From positions 41,303,779 through 41,367,778 of the forward strand of contig CM046354.1 in NCBI GenBank assembly GCA_025403435.1: a stretch of 64,000 nucleotides of DNA, given 5' to 3'. Below, in pieces: positions 1-11,807 of this stretch (the stretch's first letter is position 1; each line of letters starts with the position of its first letter). The notes below the pieces were generated by a model, which was given only the letters and a program-made list of their open reading frames with translations, was not told the origin of the DNA and did no database searches. The position numbers and the translations under genes were made by a program. This DNA comes from Artocarpus heterophyllus (lineage: Eukaryota; Streptophyta; Magnoliopsida; Rosales; Moraceae).

Positions 1-216
1 TGTCTAATTTATGAAGTAATATGGTGATGACTTGACAGGAGGATGTGAAAGCAATTTGTCTACTTCAACCATAAAAGATTCCACTACATTTTCCCGGCAA
101 TAATATAATATTCAACTATAGGACTCTCTTTAATAGTCAACACTTCATAGTAAAATCTATTGCTGGGAAACAAACTAGAAGTAAAATCAGGCTGGCGGGG
201 AAAATTATGCAGTGTA

Positions 217-438
217 CTAAATTATTCCATTGTTGCTAGGGAAACCGAAAATGAAACTTAAGCACATACCGTGCTTGGGGAAAAAGGAGATATGATGATC
301 ACTTGACAAAACCTGTTGGTTGTGTCGTATCAAATATGGGAAGCTCAATATCACGTTTCTGGCTGTCATTAGCCGCACAAATCGCCTTCTACATTTCGGG
401 CATTTTTGCACGCATTGAAGACACAAAACTGTAGGCAC
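217..438 (-). pseudogene. Short Cys-rich ORF in palindrome arm (left copy), possible captured exon
   Basis: A 73-codon frame on the minus strand starts MPTVLCLQCVQKCPKCRRRF. The CxxC...CPKC spacing followed by basic residues recalls the end of a RING-type zinc finger, but too few cysteines are present to call the domain. A nearly identical copy lies on the plus strand at 30567-30788, as the inverted repeat predicts, differing at only a few residues. The second half of the frame (after about residue 40) looks non-coding. I do not recognise the gene; a fragment of a host gene captured by the inverted-repeat element is one possibility, and chance reading of non-coding DNA is another. Confidence 0.3.
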
Positions 439-466
439 TTTATCCTCTTGCTTTTATCTCCTTAGT

Positions 467-471
467 CATAG
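467..471. repeat. Target-site duplication CATAG, left copy (Tekay element)
   Basis: CATAG immediately precedes the 5' LTR and is repeated at 9567-9571 immediately after the 3' LTR. The uninterrupted site is still visible in the opposite palindrome arm near 30530. Confidence 0.93.
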
Positions 472-742
472 TGTAACGCCCCAAATTTTATTTAATATTA
501 TTGTAATATAAATGATGAATTAGTGTGCCATAATTAATGTTTCAACATTAATTTGATTACTTGGTTGGATTTTGAATTTTGGTAGTTTTGTTAAATTGAT
601 GAATTCAAATGATTTCTTATTGTTTTAAAATGATGTTTTGAGTTTTAAAACACAAAAATTTGAAAAACGTTAAAAATACTCCGTTTTACAAAACCGTGGG
701 CGGCACATGGTTTTCGCACAGTAAAACCGCCCACCGTTTCCC

Positions 743-751
743 TCTATTTAT
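743..751 (+). promoter_or_regulatory. Probable TATA-like element and CT-rich leader of the Tekay LTR
   Basis: CTATTTATT is followed immediately by about 110 bp of almost pure CT dinucleotides, a layout common at plant LTR transcription starts. The same sequence occurs in the 3' LTR at about 7683. Assignment as the core promoter is inference. Confidence 0.4.
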
Positions 752-1336
752 TCTCTCTCTTCCTCCTCTCTCCTCACACTCTCAGATTTCTCTCTCTCTT
801 CACTCACTCTCTCTCTCTCTTGATCTCTCTCTCTCGTCTACTCTCCTCTCTCTCTATCTCTCTCAAAATTTTTGAAGCCAAATTCGAATCCAAGCTTCGG
901 GTTAGCAAGGAGGAAGCTCGGGGACAAGATTTAGCAACCGAGAATGTGGATTAAAGCTTCGATTCGAGGTTAGTTTTGAAATTTCTAAACTTTTTTCAAA
1001 ATTTTCAATTATGTGCATTTTTGAAATCTAGGTTTGTTTAAGCTTAGAAAACCCTTGATTGGAGTTAAATGAACTTAGAACAACTAGAATCTAAACTCAG
1101 ATTAAAGAAAAACGGATTGGATTCAAGATTTTTCATTTTTCTCCCTATTTTCTCATTTTTAGATTTTTGAGATTTTTGAGTTTAAATCTTGTTTAAATAA
1201 GTCCAAATGTGTTCTAGTATGTTTTTCTATCAACTATGATTGTTTTCCATGCCTGGGATTTGAGAAAAACAGGTTAGAATCAAGATTTAGATTTTTGGGG
1301 ATCTAGAAACCCGTGGCTGGATTTCTGGGTTTTTCC

Positions 1337-1513
1337 AGTTCGGCAGGCCGGACCACGTGTTCGGCAGGCCGAAATAGGGATCGGTAGGTCGGTGTTCTTC
1401 TGTCCGGCAGGCCGAACATGGGGATGTTTGGCCGACCGAACTTTGCTTCCAGCAGGCCGAACTGTGTAGTTCGGCCAGCCGAAGCAGGGAGTCCGGCAGG
1501 CCGGCCGAAGCAT
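1337..1513. repeat. Array of about eight TCGGC-NN-GCCGA dyads in Tekay 5' LTR
   Basis: Roughly eight units of the interrupted palindrome TCGGCAGGCCGA and close variants are spaced 15-30 bp apart, GC-rich inside an otherwise AT-rich LTR. Variants are mostly C/T or G/A substitutions (for example TCGGTAGGTCGG). The 3' LTR carries the same array. Similar units occur in unrelated copia elements in this window. Confidence 0.85.
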
Positions 1514-2673
1514 GGGAAATTTTGTGATTTTCACCCGTTTTCTCTGTTTTGAACCCTGATTTAAATTCCAACCTTATAGAATGATTTTAAAGATACAAAT
1601 GACACACTAGGACATCATGAAATGGTATAGTAACATAGAATGTCTCGAACTAGATATTAATCGACTTAGTTTGTATCTAGGATCGTTCGTGGTTCCGCGG
1701 AGCTAACGTATAGCGGACCGGGATTACGGTGTGGGGCACCTGCACGACTATTGAGGTAGAACTTCTACCCTTCCTTGGTAGCCTAGTTCAAAATGATTTG
1801 GCTTTGAAAAGGATTTCTATTAAAATGTTTTCAACGGTTGTTTGAAAATGAATTTATCGGTTATATTTTAATATACCGTGAATTGAAATGGACTTCATAA
1901 TGAATGTAAATGACAACATTCAGTAATTGGGTTTTGAATGATGATGATAATAAACATATAGGCATGATGCCATATCAGAGATCGGGTCGTGTAGCGATCG
2001 ACCTTGGGGGCAGGTCCGGAAACCCAACTGGGCCACTACGGTGGTGATGTTATTATGGTTTGCCTAGGAAAGGAAAATGATATTATTGGTCATACGGGTA
2101 AACTGTTCTAGGTAGGAATGGTTTTACTTAAGTTTATTTATTTATTTATTCATTTAAGGTTTCTTTTAAATAATTCCTGAATAATGAAATGTTTCTTTAA
2201 ATTAAGTTGTTTTATAAAAATACAGTCCTACTGAACCTTTCGCTCACATTTTATTTGTCTTAAATTTCCCCCCTCTAGGTTGTTTTCCATTTAGGTTCGG
2301 AGAGGATTCGACGGACCGAACCCAGGAGCAGTAGAAGAACTAGTATATCTCTTGTATTAATTAATCAAGGCATGTAAGATTTTAACTTTATTTGTATATG
2401 GACTGTGATTGTATTTATGATATTATCAGTAACATGTGTGCGCACAAGTTGTGGGTCTGTGGGACCCATACTCGTGGCTTTTCTATTTTATTATTATTCG
2501 TTTAATGATTTCAATATCTTAATGTATATGAACTCTTTTATAAGGTGTTGTTTTAAAGAACCTTACATTTTATATTTAATCCAACCCTTCAACTCTTGAT
2601 TTTAATTAAATTTCCCTTTAATTGTTTTAAATAATCCGCCACATCACCTCCCGTACTTCGGGGCGTGACAGAA

Positions 2674-2685
2674 TGGTATCAGAGT
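2674..2685 (+). promoter_or_regulatory. Primer binding site, initiator tRNA-Met type (Tekay)
   Basis: TGGTATCAGAG lies 3 bp after the 5' LTR. This is the standard plant primer site complementary to the 3' end of initiator tRNA-Met. Confidence 0.88.
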
Positions 2686-2775
2686 TCAAGGTTATGAACC
2701 TTGGGAATTGTGCACACATAGGTTTGACAATGAAATACCTCTGACAGTCCAAATTTTGTTTTTAGAAGTGAGAGA

Positions 2776-5700
2776 ATGGCACCTAGACGTCGTTCGACAA
2801 CTATCGCCGAGTTTGGAAATGATGAGAGCATGATGAGGTCTATGTTTGCGGCTTTCCGGCAGATGGCAGCCAGGGCTAGACCAGAAGATTCTAGTGTTGG
2901 TAGTCGGCATGCGTACTTTAAGGAATTCCGGCGGGTGTCTATTCTGACTTTTGATGGTAATGAGGATCCGCAGTTAGCAGAGTATTGGCTGGATTCAGTC
3001 TTGAAGCATTTGGATACCCTTGGTGTGCCTGAGGAGTATCGTGTGGAATTTGCTGCGTATAAGCTCGAGGGTGACGCTAACACTTGGTGGAAACAAGTTA
3101 AGCGTTTGGAGCGGGGTGGTGATATCAATTGGGACAGGTTTGAGGAGCTATTCTATGATCGATATTTTTCGCAGGGGTATAGAGATCAGAAGACAGCTGA
3201 GTTCTACAGGTTGCAGCAGGGTGATCTGTCAGTTCAGGAATATGAGGCAAGGTTTAATGAGTTGGCTAGGTTTGCTCCATCAGCGGTGGCATCGGACCGT
3301 GAAAAGTGTATTAAGTTTTAGGAAGGGCTCAAGGCTCCTATTCGGCGACAGTTGGTTGCTCTGTGGCTTAGGAGTTTCGGAGAGCTTGTGTCGTCGGTGA
3401 TATCCATGGAGAATGATTATGTACAGTATTGTGAGGACCGAGCCAAGGCTTCAGGAGGACCGCAGAGGAGTGGTAGGAAGAGCACCAGTAGTCGTCCAGC
3501 TCTGGGGAAGGGCAAGCATGGTGGCGCGACCAGTGGTAGTAGCAGTTCGTCTGGCAGCGGGCGTAGCAATCCCTACAGCTTTCATTGTCATTTCTGTCAG
3601 CAGCCTGGACACATCAAGAGGAATTGCCCAATTAGGAGTGCTCATCTTGGATCTCAGACCGGGGAGGATGCCAGTCGTCAGTCTCAGCCTCAGACCCTAC
3701 CTCCGCCTCAACAGTACCCGCAGTTGCAGTATCCCTAGTTCTCTCCTCAGCAGTTCTCATATCCGACACGGGGGCAGCAGTCGCAACATTTCCAGCGCAG
3801 CGTCCCTTAGTATCGAGCGTCGAGTATAGGTAGTGTGCAGTCGTCTCCATCCGAGCAGCATCGGCAGAATAATCCAGGACCCAGCAATGTCGGTAGAGGA
3901 AAAGGAAAGGCGCCAGTGCAGGTCCATGCAATGGCATCTGGAGGATCAGATTCTCATGTTGGTAACACGGTTGTCGATGGTATGATCTTGGTTTCTAGAT
4001 CTTTAGCTCGCGTTTTATTTGATACCAGTGCCTCTCATTCTCTCATTTCGAGTTCTTTTGTACATGCCTTGGGATTAGAGATAGAAGAGTTTAATGAACC
4101 CCTAGTCATAACTTCTCCCTTGGGATGGGTGTGTGTAAATTGTATGTGTAAATCTTGTAAAATAAAGATTGGGGATGAGATTTTGAAAAGTGATTTGATT
4201 ATACTCCCCATGAGCTCCTATGATGTGATTCTAGGGATGGACTGGTTGTCCAGGTATAATACAGTTGTGGACTGCCAACTTAGAAAAGTGACCCTAGTGT
4301 CTGATAGGGGGACGGTGATCACTTACCAGGGTGGTGGTGATTGGTTAGTGAGTGAGCGTCTCATGAAGTCGTGTCTAGGAGGGCGAAGGAATCTAGGTTG
4401 TTGTGCTTTTCTTGCCAATCTAGATTGCGAGCCCTATGCTTTGAGAGGCAGTGTAGTGATTCTGGTGGTTGATGAGTTCGAGGATGTCTTCCCCGATGAG
4501 TTGCCAGGATTACCACCGCATCAGGAGATTGAGTTTGGTATCGAGTTGTTTCCAGGAACAACATCGATTTCTATGGCACCTTATCGGATGGCGCCGGTAG
4601 AAATGAAAGAATTGAGGAAGCAACTTCAGGAGCTTGCTGATAAAGGGTATATTCGGAATAGCACATCTCCGTGGGGAGCATCGGTTTTGTTTGCTAAGAA
4701 GCATGATGGGACTCTCAGGTTGTGTGTGGATTATCGGCAGCTGAATCATGTTACGGTGAAGAACAAGTATCCCTTGCCTAGGATTGATGAGTTGTTTGAT
4801 CAGTTGGGAGGTTCGCGGTACTTCTCAAAGATTGATTTGTGTTCAGGTTATCATCAGCTCAGGATTAAGGAAGAGGATATTCCCAAGACAGCTTTTAGGA
4901 CTCGGTATGGGTACTTTGAGTTTTTGGTCATGTCGTTTGGGTCGACGAATGCTCCGACAGCTTTCATGGATTTGATGAACATGATATTTAGGCCGTATCT
5001 GGATCAATTTGTGATCGTGTTCATCGATGATATTCTTGTGTATTCTAATACTTAGGAGGAGCATGAGCAGCATCTCCAGATCGTGCTTCAGACTCTGCGG
5101 GAGCACCAGTTGTATGCTAAGAGGGAAAAGTGCAAATTTTGGTTGACTGAGGTCAAGTTTCTAGGTCATGTCATCTCGGAGCATGGTATTTCTGTGGATC
5201 CGTCCAAGATTGAAGCAATATTGGAGTGGGAACGACCAAGGAACGTAGCGGAGATTCGCAGCTTCTTAGGTCTTGCAGGTTATTACAGGAAATTTGTAAA
5301 GGATTTTTCAAAGATTGCAGCTCTGTTGACGAGATTGATCAAGAAAAATGTCAGGTTTGAGTGGAATGAAGATTGTGAGCTTGCTTTTCAGGAATTGAAG
5401 AACCGGTTGACTTCAGCTCCAATGTTAGTTATTCCTAGCAGTGACGAGCCATATGAGGTTTATGCGGATGCTTCAGGGCGCGAACTTGGATGCGTGTTGA
5501 TGCAGCATGGGCGTGTGGTTGCGTACGGATCGAGACTGCTACGACCTCACGAGCGGAATTATCCTACTCGTGATTTGGAGCTCGCAGCGGTGATTTACGC
5601 GCTGAAGATTTAGAGGTGTTACTTGTATGGGGCGTCGTTTCAGGTCTTCTCTGATCACAAGAGTTTGAGGTATTTGTTCACTCAGAGGGATCTTAATTTG

Positions 5701-7362
5701 AGGCAGCGTAGATGGATAGAGTATATGGAGGATTATGATTTTGCGTTGCAGTATCATCCCGGGAAAGCTAATGTGGTCGCGGACGCGCTTAGTAGGAAGT
5801 CTTCAGGGATTCTCGCGTGTTTGGCTTTTGAGGTTTGGAGCAGGGATGCAACAGTGAGCGAGTATAGGCTACGGTATCATGAAGACTGTGATCGAGTTTC
5901 GGTGTATCATGTGGAAGCGACCCCAGCTCTTGTTCGGATGGTGAAGCAAAGTCAGTGGCAGGATCAACATTTGCAGGGAATTTGGTCGCGAATTCAGAAC
6001 AGGGAGCAGTTTGAAGAATGGAGCATGCATGCAGATGGATTGTTGTATTTCTGGGAGCGTCTTGCAGTTCCAGCTATCGCCGAGGTGACAAAAGCCATTT
6101 TGGACGAAGCTCATAGGTCTTAGTTCGCTATTCATCCGAGAAGCACAAAGATGTATCATGATTTGAAGAGGCAGTATTGGTGGAGAGGCATGAAGAAAGA
6201 TGTTCGAGAGTACGTGGCCAAGTGTTCGACGTGTCTTTAGGTGAAAGCCGAGCATCAGAAGCCTGCAGGTCAGCTTTAGTCGCTTTCTATTCCAGGGTGG
6301 AAATGGGAGCATGTGACGATGGATTTTCTCACAGGTTTGCCAAGGACGGAGCAGCGGCATGATGGAGTTTGGGTCGTGGTCGACAGGTTGACGAAATCGG
6401 CGCATTTCATTCCGTTTAGGTCGACGTGTTCGAGGAAGATTCTCAGGGATTTGTATCTGTAGAATATTGTGAGGTTGCATGGAGTTCCTTTGTCTATCAC
6501 CTCTGATCGAGACACCAGGTTTAATGCTAAGTACTGGAGGAGTTTTTAGAAGGCTTTAGGTACGGATTTGAACTTCAGTACCGCGTTTCATCCTCAGACT
6601 GATGGGCAGTCTAAGCGGGTTATTCAGATTCTCGAGGATATGTTGCGTGCCTGTGTGTTGGACTTCGGCAGGAATTGGAAGCAATGTTTGCATCTGGCAG
6701 AGTTCGCATACAACAATAGCTATCAGGCGAGTGTTGGTATGGCACCGTTTGAGGCGTTGTATGGGCAACCGTGTCGGTCACCTGTGTGTTGGGCCGAGCC
6801 AGAAGATAGGGTTATTCTTGGGCCAGATGAGATCCGTGATAGCAACGAGAAAGTCACGGTGATTTGAGATCGATTGAGGGCAGCTCAGAGTCGACAGAAG
6901 AGTTACGCGGATAGGAGACATAGACCCTTAGAGTTCACGGTTGGAGATTTCGTTCTCTTGAGGATATCGCCTCGTAAGGGAACTATGCGGTTCGGGGTGA
7001 GTGGGAAGCTCACGCCGAGGTATATTGGGCCGTTCGAGATCACTCAACGTGTTGGTGTGGTCGCTTATCGGCTTGATCTTCCGCCTGAACTTTCTCATGT
7101 TCACGATGTGTTTCATGTGTCGATGCTTAGGAAGTGTCCGCCTGAGCAAGGTAAAATAGTTTCATTTTGCGATGTGAAGGTTCAGGAAGATACGACGTAC
7201 GAAGAAGTGCCGATTCAGATCATCGACCGAAAAGTGATTAGTTTGCGTCGTCGTGAGATACCGTTGGTAAAGGTTGTGTGGCAGCATCATGGGATTGATG
7301 AAGCCACTTGGGAACTAGAGTCGAGTATGCGGGAATTGTATCCGCATTTATTTTGTTTCTGA
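2776..7362 (+). pseudogene. gag-pol: Tekay/Del gag-pol polyprotein, single frame with 11 in-frame stops
   Basis: One reading frame runs from the ATG at 2776 to the TGA at 7360. Visible in order: gag; CCHC zinc knuckle at 3586-3627; protease site at 4021 reading DTSAS, where the usual glycine is serine; RT with the catalytic IDD at 5023-5031; RNase H (about 5460-5800); integrase HHCC finger (about 6112-6237) and core; and a chromodomain (about 7177-7360). Stops lie at 3319, 3736, 3808, 5053, 5611, 6121, 6238, 6277, 6460, 6547 (all TAG) and 6865 (TGA). Most fit a single CAG-to-TAG change; 5611 fits TGG-to-TAG and 6865 fits CGA-to-TGA. The intact frame with only transitions suggests decay by methylation-driven deamination rather than indels. 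Confidence 0.93.
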
Positions 7363-7396
7363 AATGAGATGTAAATTTCGAGGGCGAAATTTCTTT

Positions 7397-7410
7397 TAGG
7401 GGTGGAGAGT
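7397..7410 (+). promoter_or_regulatory. Polypurine tract before Tekay 3' LTR
   Basis: The purine-rich run AGGGGTGGAGAG (with one T) directly abuts the 3' LTR, where plus-strand priming occurs in LTR retrotransposons. Confidence 0.7.
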
Positions 7411-9566
7411 TGTAATGCCCTGAAATTTATTTAATATTATTGTAATAAAAATGATGAATTAGTGTGCCATAATTAATGTTTCAATATTAATTTGATTACT
7501 TGGTTGGATTTTAAATTTTTGGTAGTTTTGTTAAATTGATGAATTCAAATGATTTCTTATTGTTTTAAAATGATGTTTTGAGTTTTAAAACACAAAAATT
7601 TGAAAAATGTTAAAAATACTCCATTTTACAAAACCGTGGGCAGCACATGGTTTTCGCACAGTAAAACCGCCCACCGTTTCCCTCTATTTATTCTCTCTCT
7701 TCCTCCTCTCTCCTCACACTCTCCGATTTCTCTCTCTCTTCACTCACTCTCTCTCTCTCTTGATCTCTCTCTCTCGGCTACTCTCCTCTCTCTCTATCTC
7801 TCTCAAAATTTTTGAAACCAAATTCGAATCCAAGCTTCGAGTTAGCAAGGAGGAAGCTCGGGGACGAGATTTGGCAACCGAGAATGCGGATTGAAGCTTC
7901 GATTCGAGGTTAGTTTTGAAATTTCTAAACTTTTTTCAAAATTTTCAATTTTGTGCATTTTTGAAATCTAGTTTTGTTTAAGCTTAGAAAACCCTTGATT
8001 GGAGTTAAATGAACTTAGAACAACTAGAATCTAAACTCAGATTAAAGAAAAACGGATTGGATTCAAGATTTTTCATTTTTCTCCCTATTTTCTCATTTTT
8101 GGATTTTTGAGATTTTTGAGTTTAAATCTTGTTTAAATAAGTCCAAATGTGTTCTAGTATGTTTTTCTGTCAACTATGATTGTTTTCCGTGCCTGGGATT
8201 TGAGAAAAACAGGTTAGAATCAAGATTTGGATTTTTGGGGATTGAGAAACCCGTGGCTGGATTTCTAGGTTTTCCCAGTTGAGCAGGCTGGACCACGTGT
8301 TTGGCAGGCCAGAATAGGGATCGGCAGGCCGATGTTCTTCCGTCCGGTAGGCCAAACCTGGGGATGTTCAGCTGACCGAACTTTGCTTCCGGTAGGCCGA
8401 ACTGTGCAGTTCGGTCGGCCGAAGCAGGGAGTCCGGCAGGCCGGCCGAAGCATGGGAAATTTTATGATTTTCACCCGTTTTCTCTGTTTTGAACCCTGAT
8501 TTAAATTCCAACCTTATAGAATGATTTTAAAGATACAAATGGCACACTAGGACATCATGAAATGGTTTAGTAACATAGAATGTCTCGAACTAGATATTAA
8601 TCGACTTAGTTTGTATCTAGGATCGTTCGTGGTTCCGCGGAGCTAACGCATAGCGGACCGGGATTACGATGTGGGGCACCGGCATGAGTATTGAGGTAGG
8701 ACTTCTACCCTTCCTCGGTAGCCTAGTTTCAAAATGATTTGGCTTTGAAAAGGATTTCTATTAAGATGTTTTCAATGGTTGTTTGAAAATGAATTTATCG
8801 GTTATATTTTAATATACCGTGAATTGAAATGGACTTCATAATGAATGTAAATGACAGCACTTGGTAATTGGGTTTTGAATGATGATGATAATAAACATAT
8901 AGGCATGATGCCATATCAGAGATCGGGTCGTGTAGCGATCGACCTTGGGGGCAGGTCCTGAAACCCAGCTGGGCCACTACGGTGGTGATGTTATTATGGT
9001 TTGCCTAGGAAAGAAAAATGATATTATTGGTCATACGGGTAAACTATTCTGGGTAAGAATGGTTTTACTCAAATTTATTTATTTATTTATTCATTTAAGG
9101 TTTCTTTTAAATAATTCCTAAATAATGAAATGTTTCTTTCAATTAAGTTGTTTTATAAAAATACAGTCCTACTGGTGGTTTTCCATTTAGGTTCGGAGAG
9201 GATTCGACGGACCGAACCCAAGAGCCGTAGAAGAACTAGTATATCTCTTGTATTAATTAATCAAGGCATGTTAGATTTTAACTTTATTTGTATCTAGACT
9301 GTGATTGTATTTATGATATTGTCAGTACCATGTGTGCACATAAGTTGTGGGTCTGTGGGACCCATACTCGCGGCTTTACTATTTTATTATTATTCGTTTA
9401 AGGATTTCATTTGCTTAATGTATATGAACTCTTTTATAAGGTGTTGTTTTAAAGAACCTTACATTTTATATTTAATCCAACCCTTAAACTCTTGATTTTA
9501 ATTAAATTCCCCTTTAATTGTTTTAAATAATCCACCATGTCACCTCCCGTACTTCGGGGCGTGACA
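7411..9566 (+). repeat. 3' LTR of Tekay/Del element
   Basis: It begins TGTAATGCCC and ends GGGCGTGACA. It is 2,156 bp against 2,199 bp for the 5' copy. The main length difference is a deletion at about 9174, where ACTG is joined directly to GTGGTTTTCC. The start differs from the 5' LTR by C-to-T (TAACGCC versus TAATGCC). Confidence 0.95.
8277..8455. repeat. Dyad array in Tekay 3' LTR
   Basis: This is the counterpart of the 1337-1513 array. Several units have decayed by C-to-T or G-to-A changes (for example TTGGCAGGCC), while the last unit before GAAGCATGGG is preserved. Confidence 0.8.
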
Positions 9567-9571
9567 CATAG
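9567..9571. repeat. Target-site duplication CATAG, right copy (Tekay element)
   Basis: It matches 467-471. The left palindrome arm resumes at 9572. Confidence 0.93.
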
Positions 9572-10399
9572 ATAGGGGAATCAGATCATGGCTGCTCACT
9601 CATTTAAAAGTCTCACGTTCACGATAGATGCCCTTAATTTTATAAATTACATATTTATAAATATGCCCTTCATTTTATAAATGCCGTACTTATAAATAAA
9701 TAAATAATGAGACATTTTCATTACTTTTATGTGAATATTTTTTTTTTGAAACTTGGAGGAATTGAATTCTTCATTTTATGATAAAATCGATGTGGTTTTA
9801 CTGCTATGTTTGGCCTACAATCACTATGTATATATATTTTGAATATTTTATAAATATCACTAAAATTTTATAATCATCTATGTGATCTTAAATATTTAAC
9901 ATAAGTGTTACATATATGAGGATAATATTTAAGGATGATAATTAAAACGGTTAGCAACATAAAATTAATTAATTAATTAATTATTTGATTAAAGTATGAA
10001 ATCTTTAATTGAGCGTTATTAATGCAAGTAATTTTGGTTGAGAATACAATGGTATTATCTGAGTTGTTAATATATGTTAGTGATGTGCCCTAGGCCAATT
10101 ATGTAATAACCACATTTTAACTCGTTACATTAACATTTTACTAATAAAGAGGTATTTTCATTATTGTTTTTTATTCTAATTCTATGAATAGTTAGTTCTA
10201 CTTAAGGTCATCAAGTATATGACTTGATAGTAAAACTCTTAGGTTAAAATTGAATTATATTCTAAATTATCCCTAATCAGTTATTATTATTGAAATAGTA
10301 ATGAAAGAAGAGTAGTATAAAGTTTGACTGATGATTATGTTTTACTAATCATGTGTATGAGATACTAAGTCAACTCGCTATGAGAATACTACATGGATA
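9572..10399 (+). repeat. Left arm of large inverted repeat, segment b
   Basis: This is the reverse complement of about 29703-30531. It is AT-rich and I see no coding potential. It ends at the GGATA target site of the outer Angela-like element and the arm continues at 28490. Confidence 0.9.
10395..10399. repeat. Target-site duplication GGATA, left copy (outer Angela-like element)
   Basis: GGATA precedes the LTR start TGTTAGACAT and recurs at 28485-28489. The opposite palindrome arm carries the single, unduplicated site near 29705. Confidence 0.93.
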
Positions 10400-11807
10400 T
10401 GTTAGACATGTATGCCCTAAGGAGTAAAAATGTAATACGTTTTTGGAGACATTTTTATCAATAAAGAATTTATATATACCAAATCTTGTTCTCTTTACGT
10501 TCATATTTGTTGAATGTATGATAAGCAAACAGTAGTCTGAGACTGTCAGTCTAAACCTTAAGAATTGGGCATATGATGGACTAATTATGCAGAAGACACG
10601 ATTCCTAAGGTGAAGGTCTAAAACATATAATCCGCAATCGAGGGAATAAAGTTGGGCACTTTATTCATGTAAAGATTGTTATGTTGTCTATATCCCTTAT
10701 GGGAGATGGTTTGTCTTGGCCATCGGAGTTGGACTCCGTGAATAGAAACATTGGCGCATTGTCATAATTGACGACGTGTTGGATCGGGACATAAAGTGAA
10801 TTGATTTGGATTAATAATTCTGTCTTGGCAAATCGATTCACTTTAGACAGTCATTTGTATTGTATCTTAATCCTGAGATGAATAGTGGGCCCATTATCTC
10901 GACTTGTGTCTTTTGATGTACCAATGGGTGACTCCCACATCTCTATAGTGGTATGCATGCCGGTACGTTGGAGGCATGACTCTTGGTAGCGTAGACTTGT
11001 TACTCATAGATATAGAATCCATAGCTCATCTTTAGGAGTAATGATATCCTCTTATATGCGTTGCCCTGTAATTGGAAAACTGGAGCGCATAACCATTTGG
11101 ATACGTAGGTGTAACTGAATGGTATACTATCTTTAGATGGTAAGTTTTCTAATGGTGAGACAATGGAACGTAATATAAATATAATGGGGAAGGTAACACA
11201 GAACTTGTCCTTAAGCCGATTATGGATTATCATATGGGGATACGATGCACAATGATATGTCATGGGGACTTAGCTACACGAGCTTCGTAATTCTATAAAG
11301 TTCGAGAGTGCAGCTCCAAGCTTTTAGTGGAGTAGTGTTGGAGTTGATAATTGTAAAATGTATATCTGGGATATTGGGTTTATAGGTCCATTTTGGTCCC
11401 CTTTGCTAGCTCACAAAATCCTATAATGACACGGCGTGCTTTTCCAATAATTGGTGACTTATGTCAGATTTATCAGATTGGTTTAAAATTTGTAAGAATC
11501 AAATAATTCATGTCTGTTTATTGGTTGAATTAATTTTTGTAAGAAATTAGTTCAAGATAAACTTGTTGAATTATTGCGATCAGATAATTCTTGTCTGTTT
11601 ATTGGTTGTTTTAATTTTGGACAAAATTAGAACAAGATAAACTTGTAGAATTATTGTGAATTGATTTATTTTCTTAGAGATTATCTTGATAAAGTTTGTT
11701 TTGATCAAATAACTTCTCTATTGAGTTATTTGAATCAAAACTGAGACTTTATCCTTTAGAATCTCGGGAGAAAAATAAAAGATTCGTTGAGATTTTCTCT
11801 CGAGAGT

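Larger units (their letters stand above)
1..471 (+). repeat. Left arm of large inverted repeat, segment a
   Basis: This stretch is the reverse complement of about 30532-31002, read directly from both sequences. The match is already running at base 1, so the arm probably continues beyond the window. It is cut at 471 by the Tekay insertion and resumes at 9572. The matching part of the other arm contains no insertion. Confidence 0.9.
472..2670 (+). repeat. 5' LTR of Tekay/Del element
   Basis: It begins TGTAACGCCC and ends GGGCGTGACA, and matches 7411-9566. It contains a CT-rich run (about 735-865), an array of TCGGC-NN-GCCGA dyads (about 1337-1513) and, near its end, a 47-bp stretch (about 2233-2280) missing from the 3' copy. 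Most other differences between the two LTRs are C/T or G/A. Confidence 0.95.
472..9566 (+). mobile_element. Ty3/gypsy chromovirus LTR retrotransposon, Tekay/Del type, complete but inactivated
   Basis: The element is 9,095 bp with 2.2-kb LTRs (TG...CA), an initiator-Met primer site, one long gag-pol frame, a purine tract and a CATAG target duplication. The order is gag, protease, RT, RNase H, integrase, chromodomain. Long LTRs and a C-terminal chromodomain after the integrase are typical of the Tekay/Del clade; the clade name is inferred from these motifs. It is inserted in the left arm of the large inverted repeat. Eleven in-frame stops make it non-autonomous, yet no frameshift is seen over 4.6 kb. 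Confidence 0.93.

Noticed and set aside
660..875. Open frame of Ser/Leu-rich repeats in the Tekay LTR (also at 7600-7815)
   Set aside because: It is the translation of the CT-rich LTR leader; composition explains the frame and it duplicates with the LTR.
1280..1571. Arg/Pro/Cys-rich frames in the minus strand (also 8265-8474, 12886-13092, 21528-21851, 45357-45557)
   Set aside because: They read through the GC-rich dyad arrays. The frames shift between copies and show no codon conservation, so they are not proteins.
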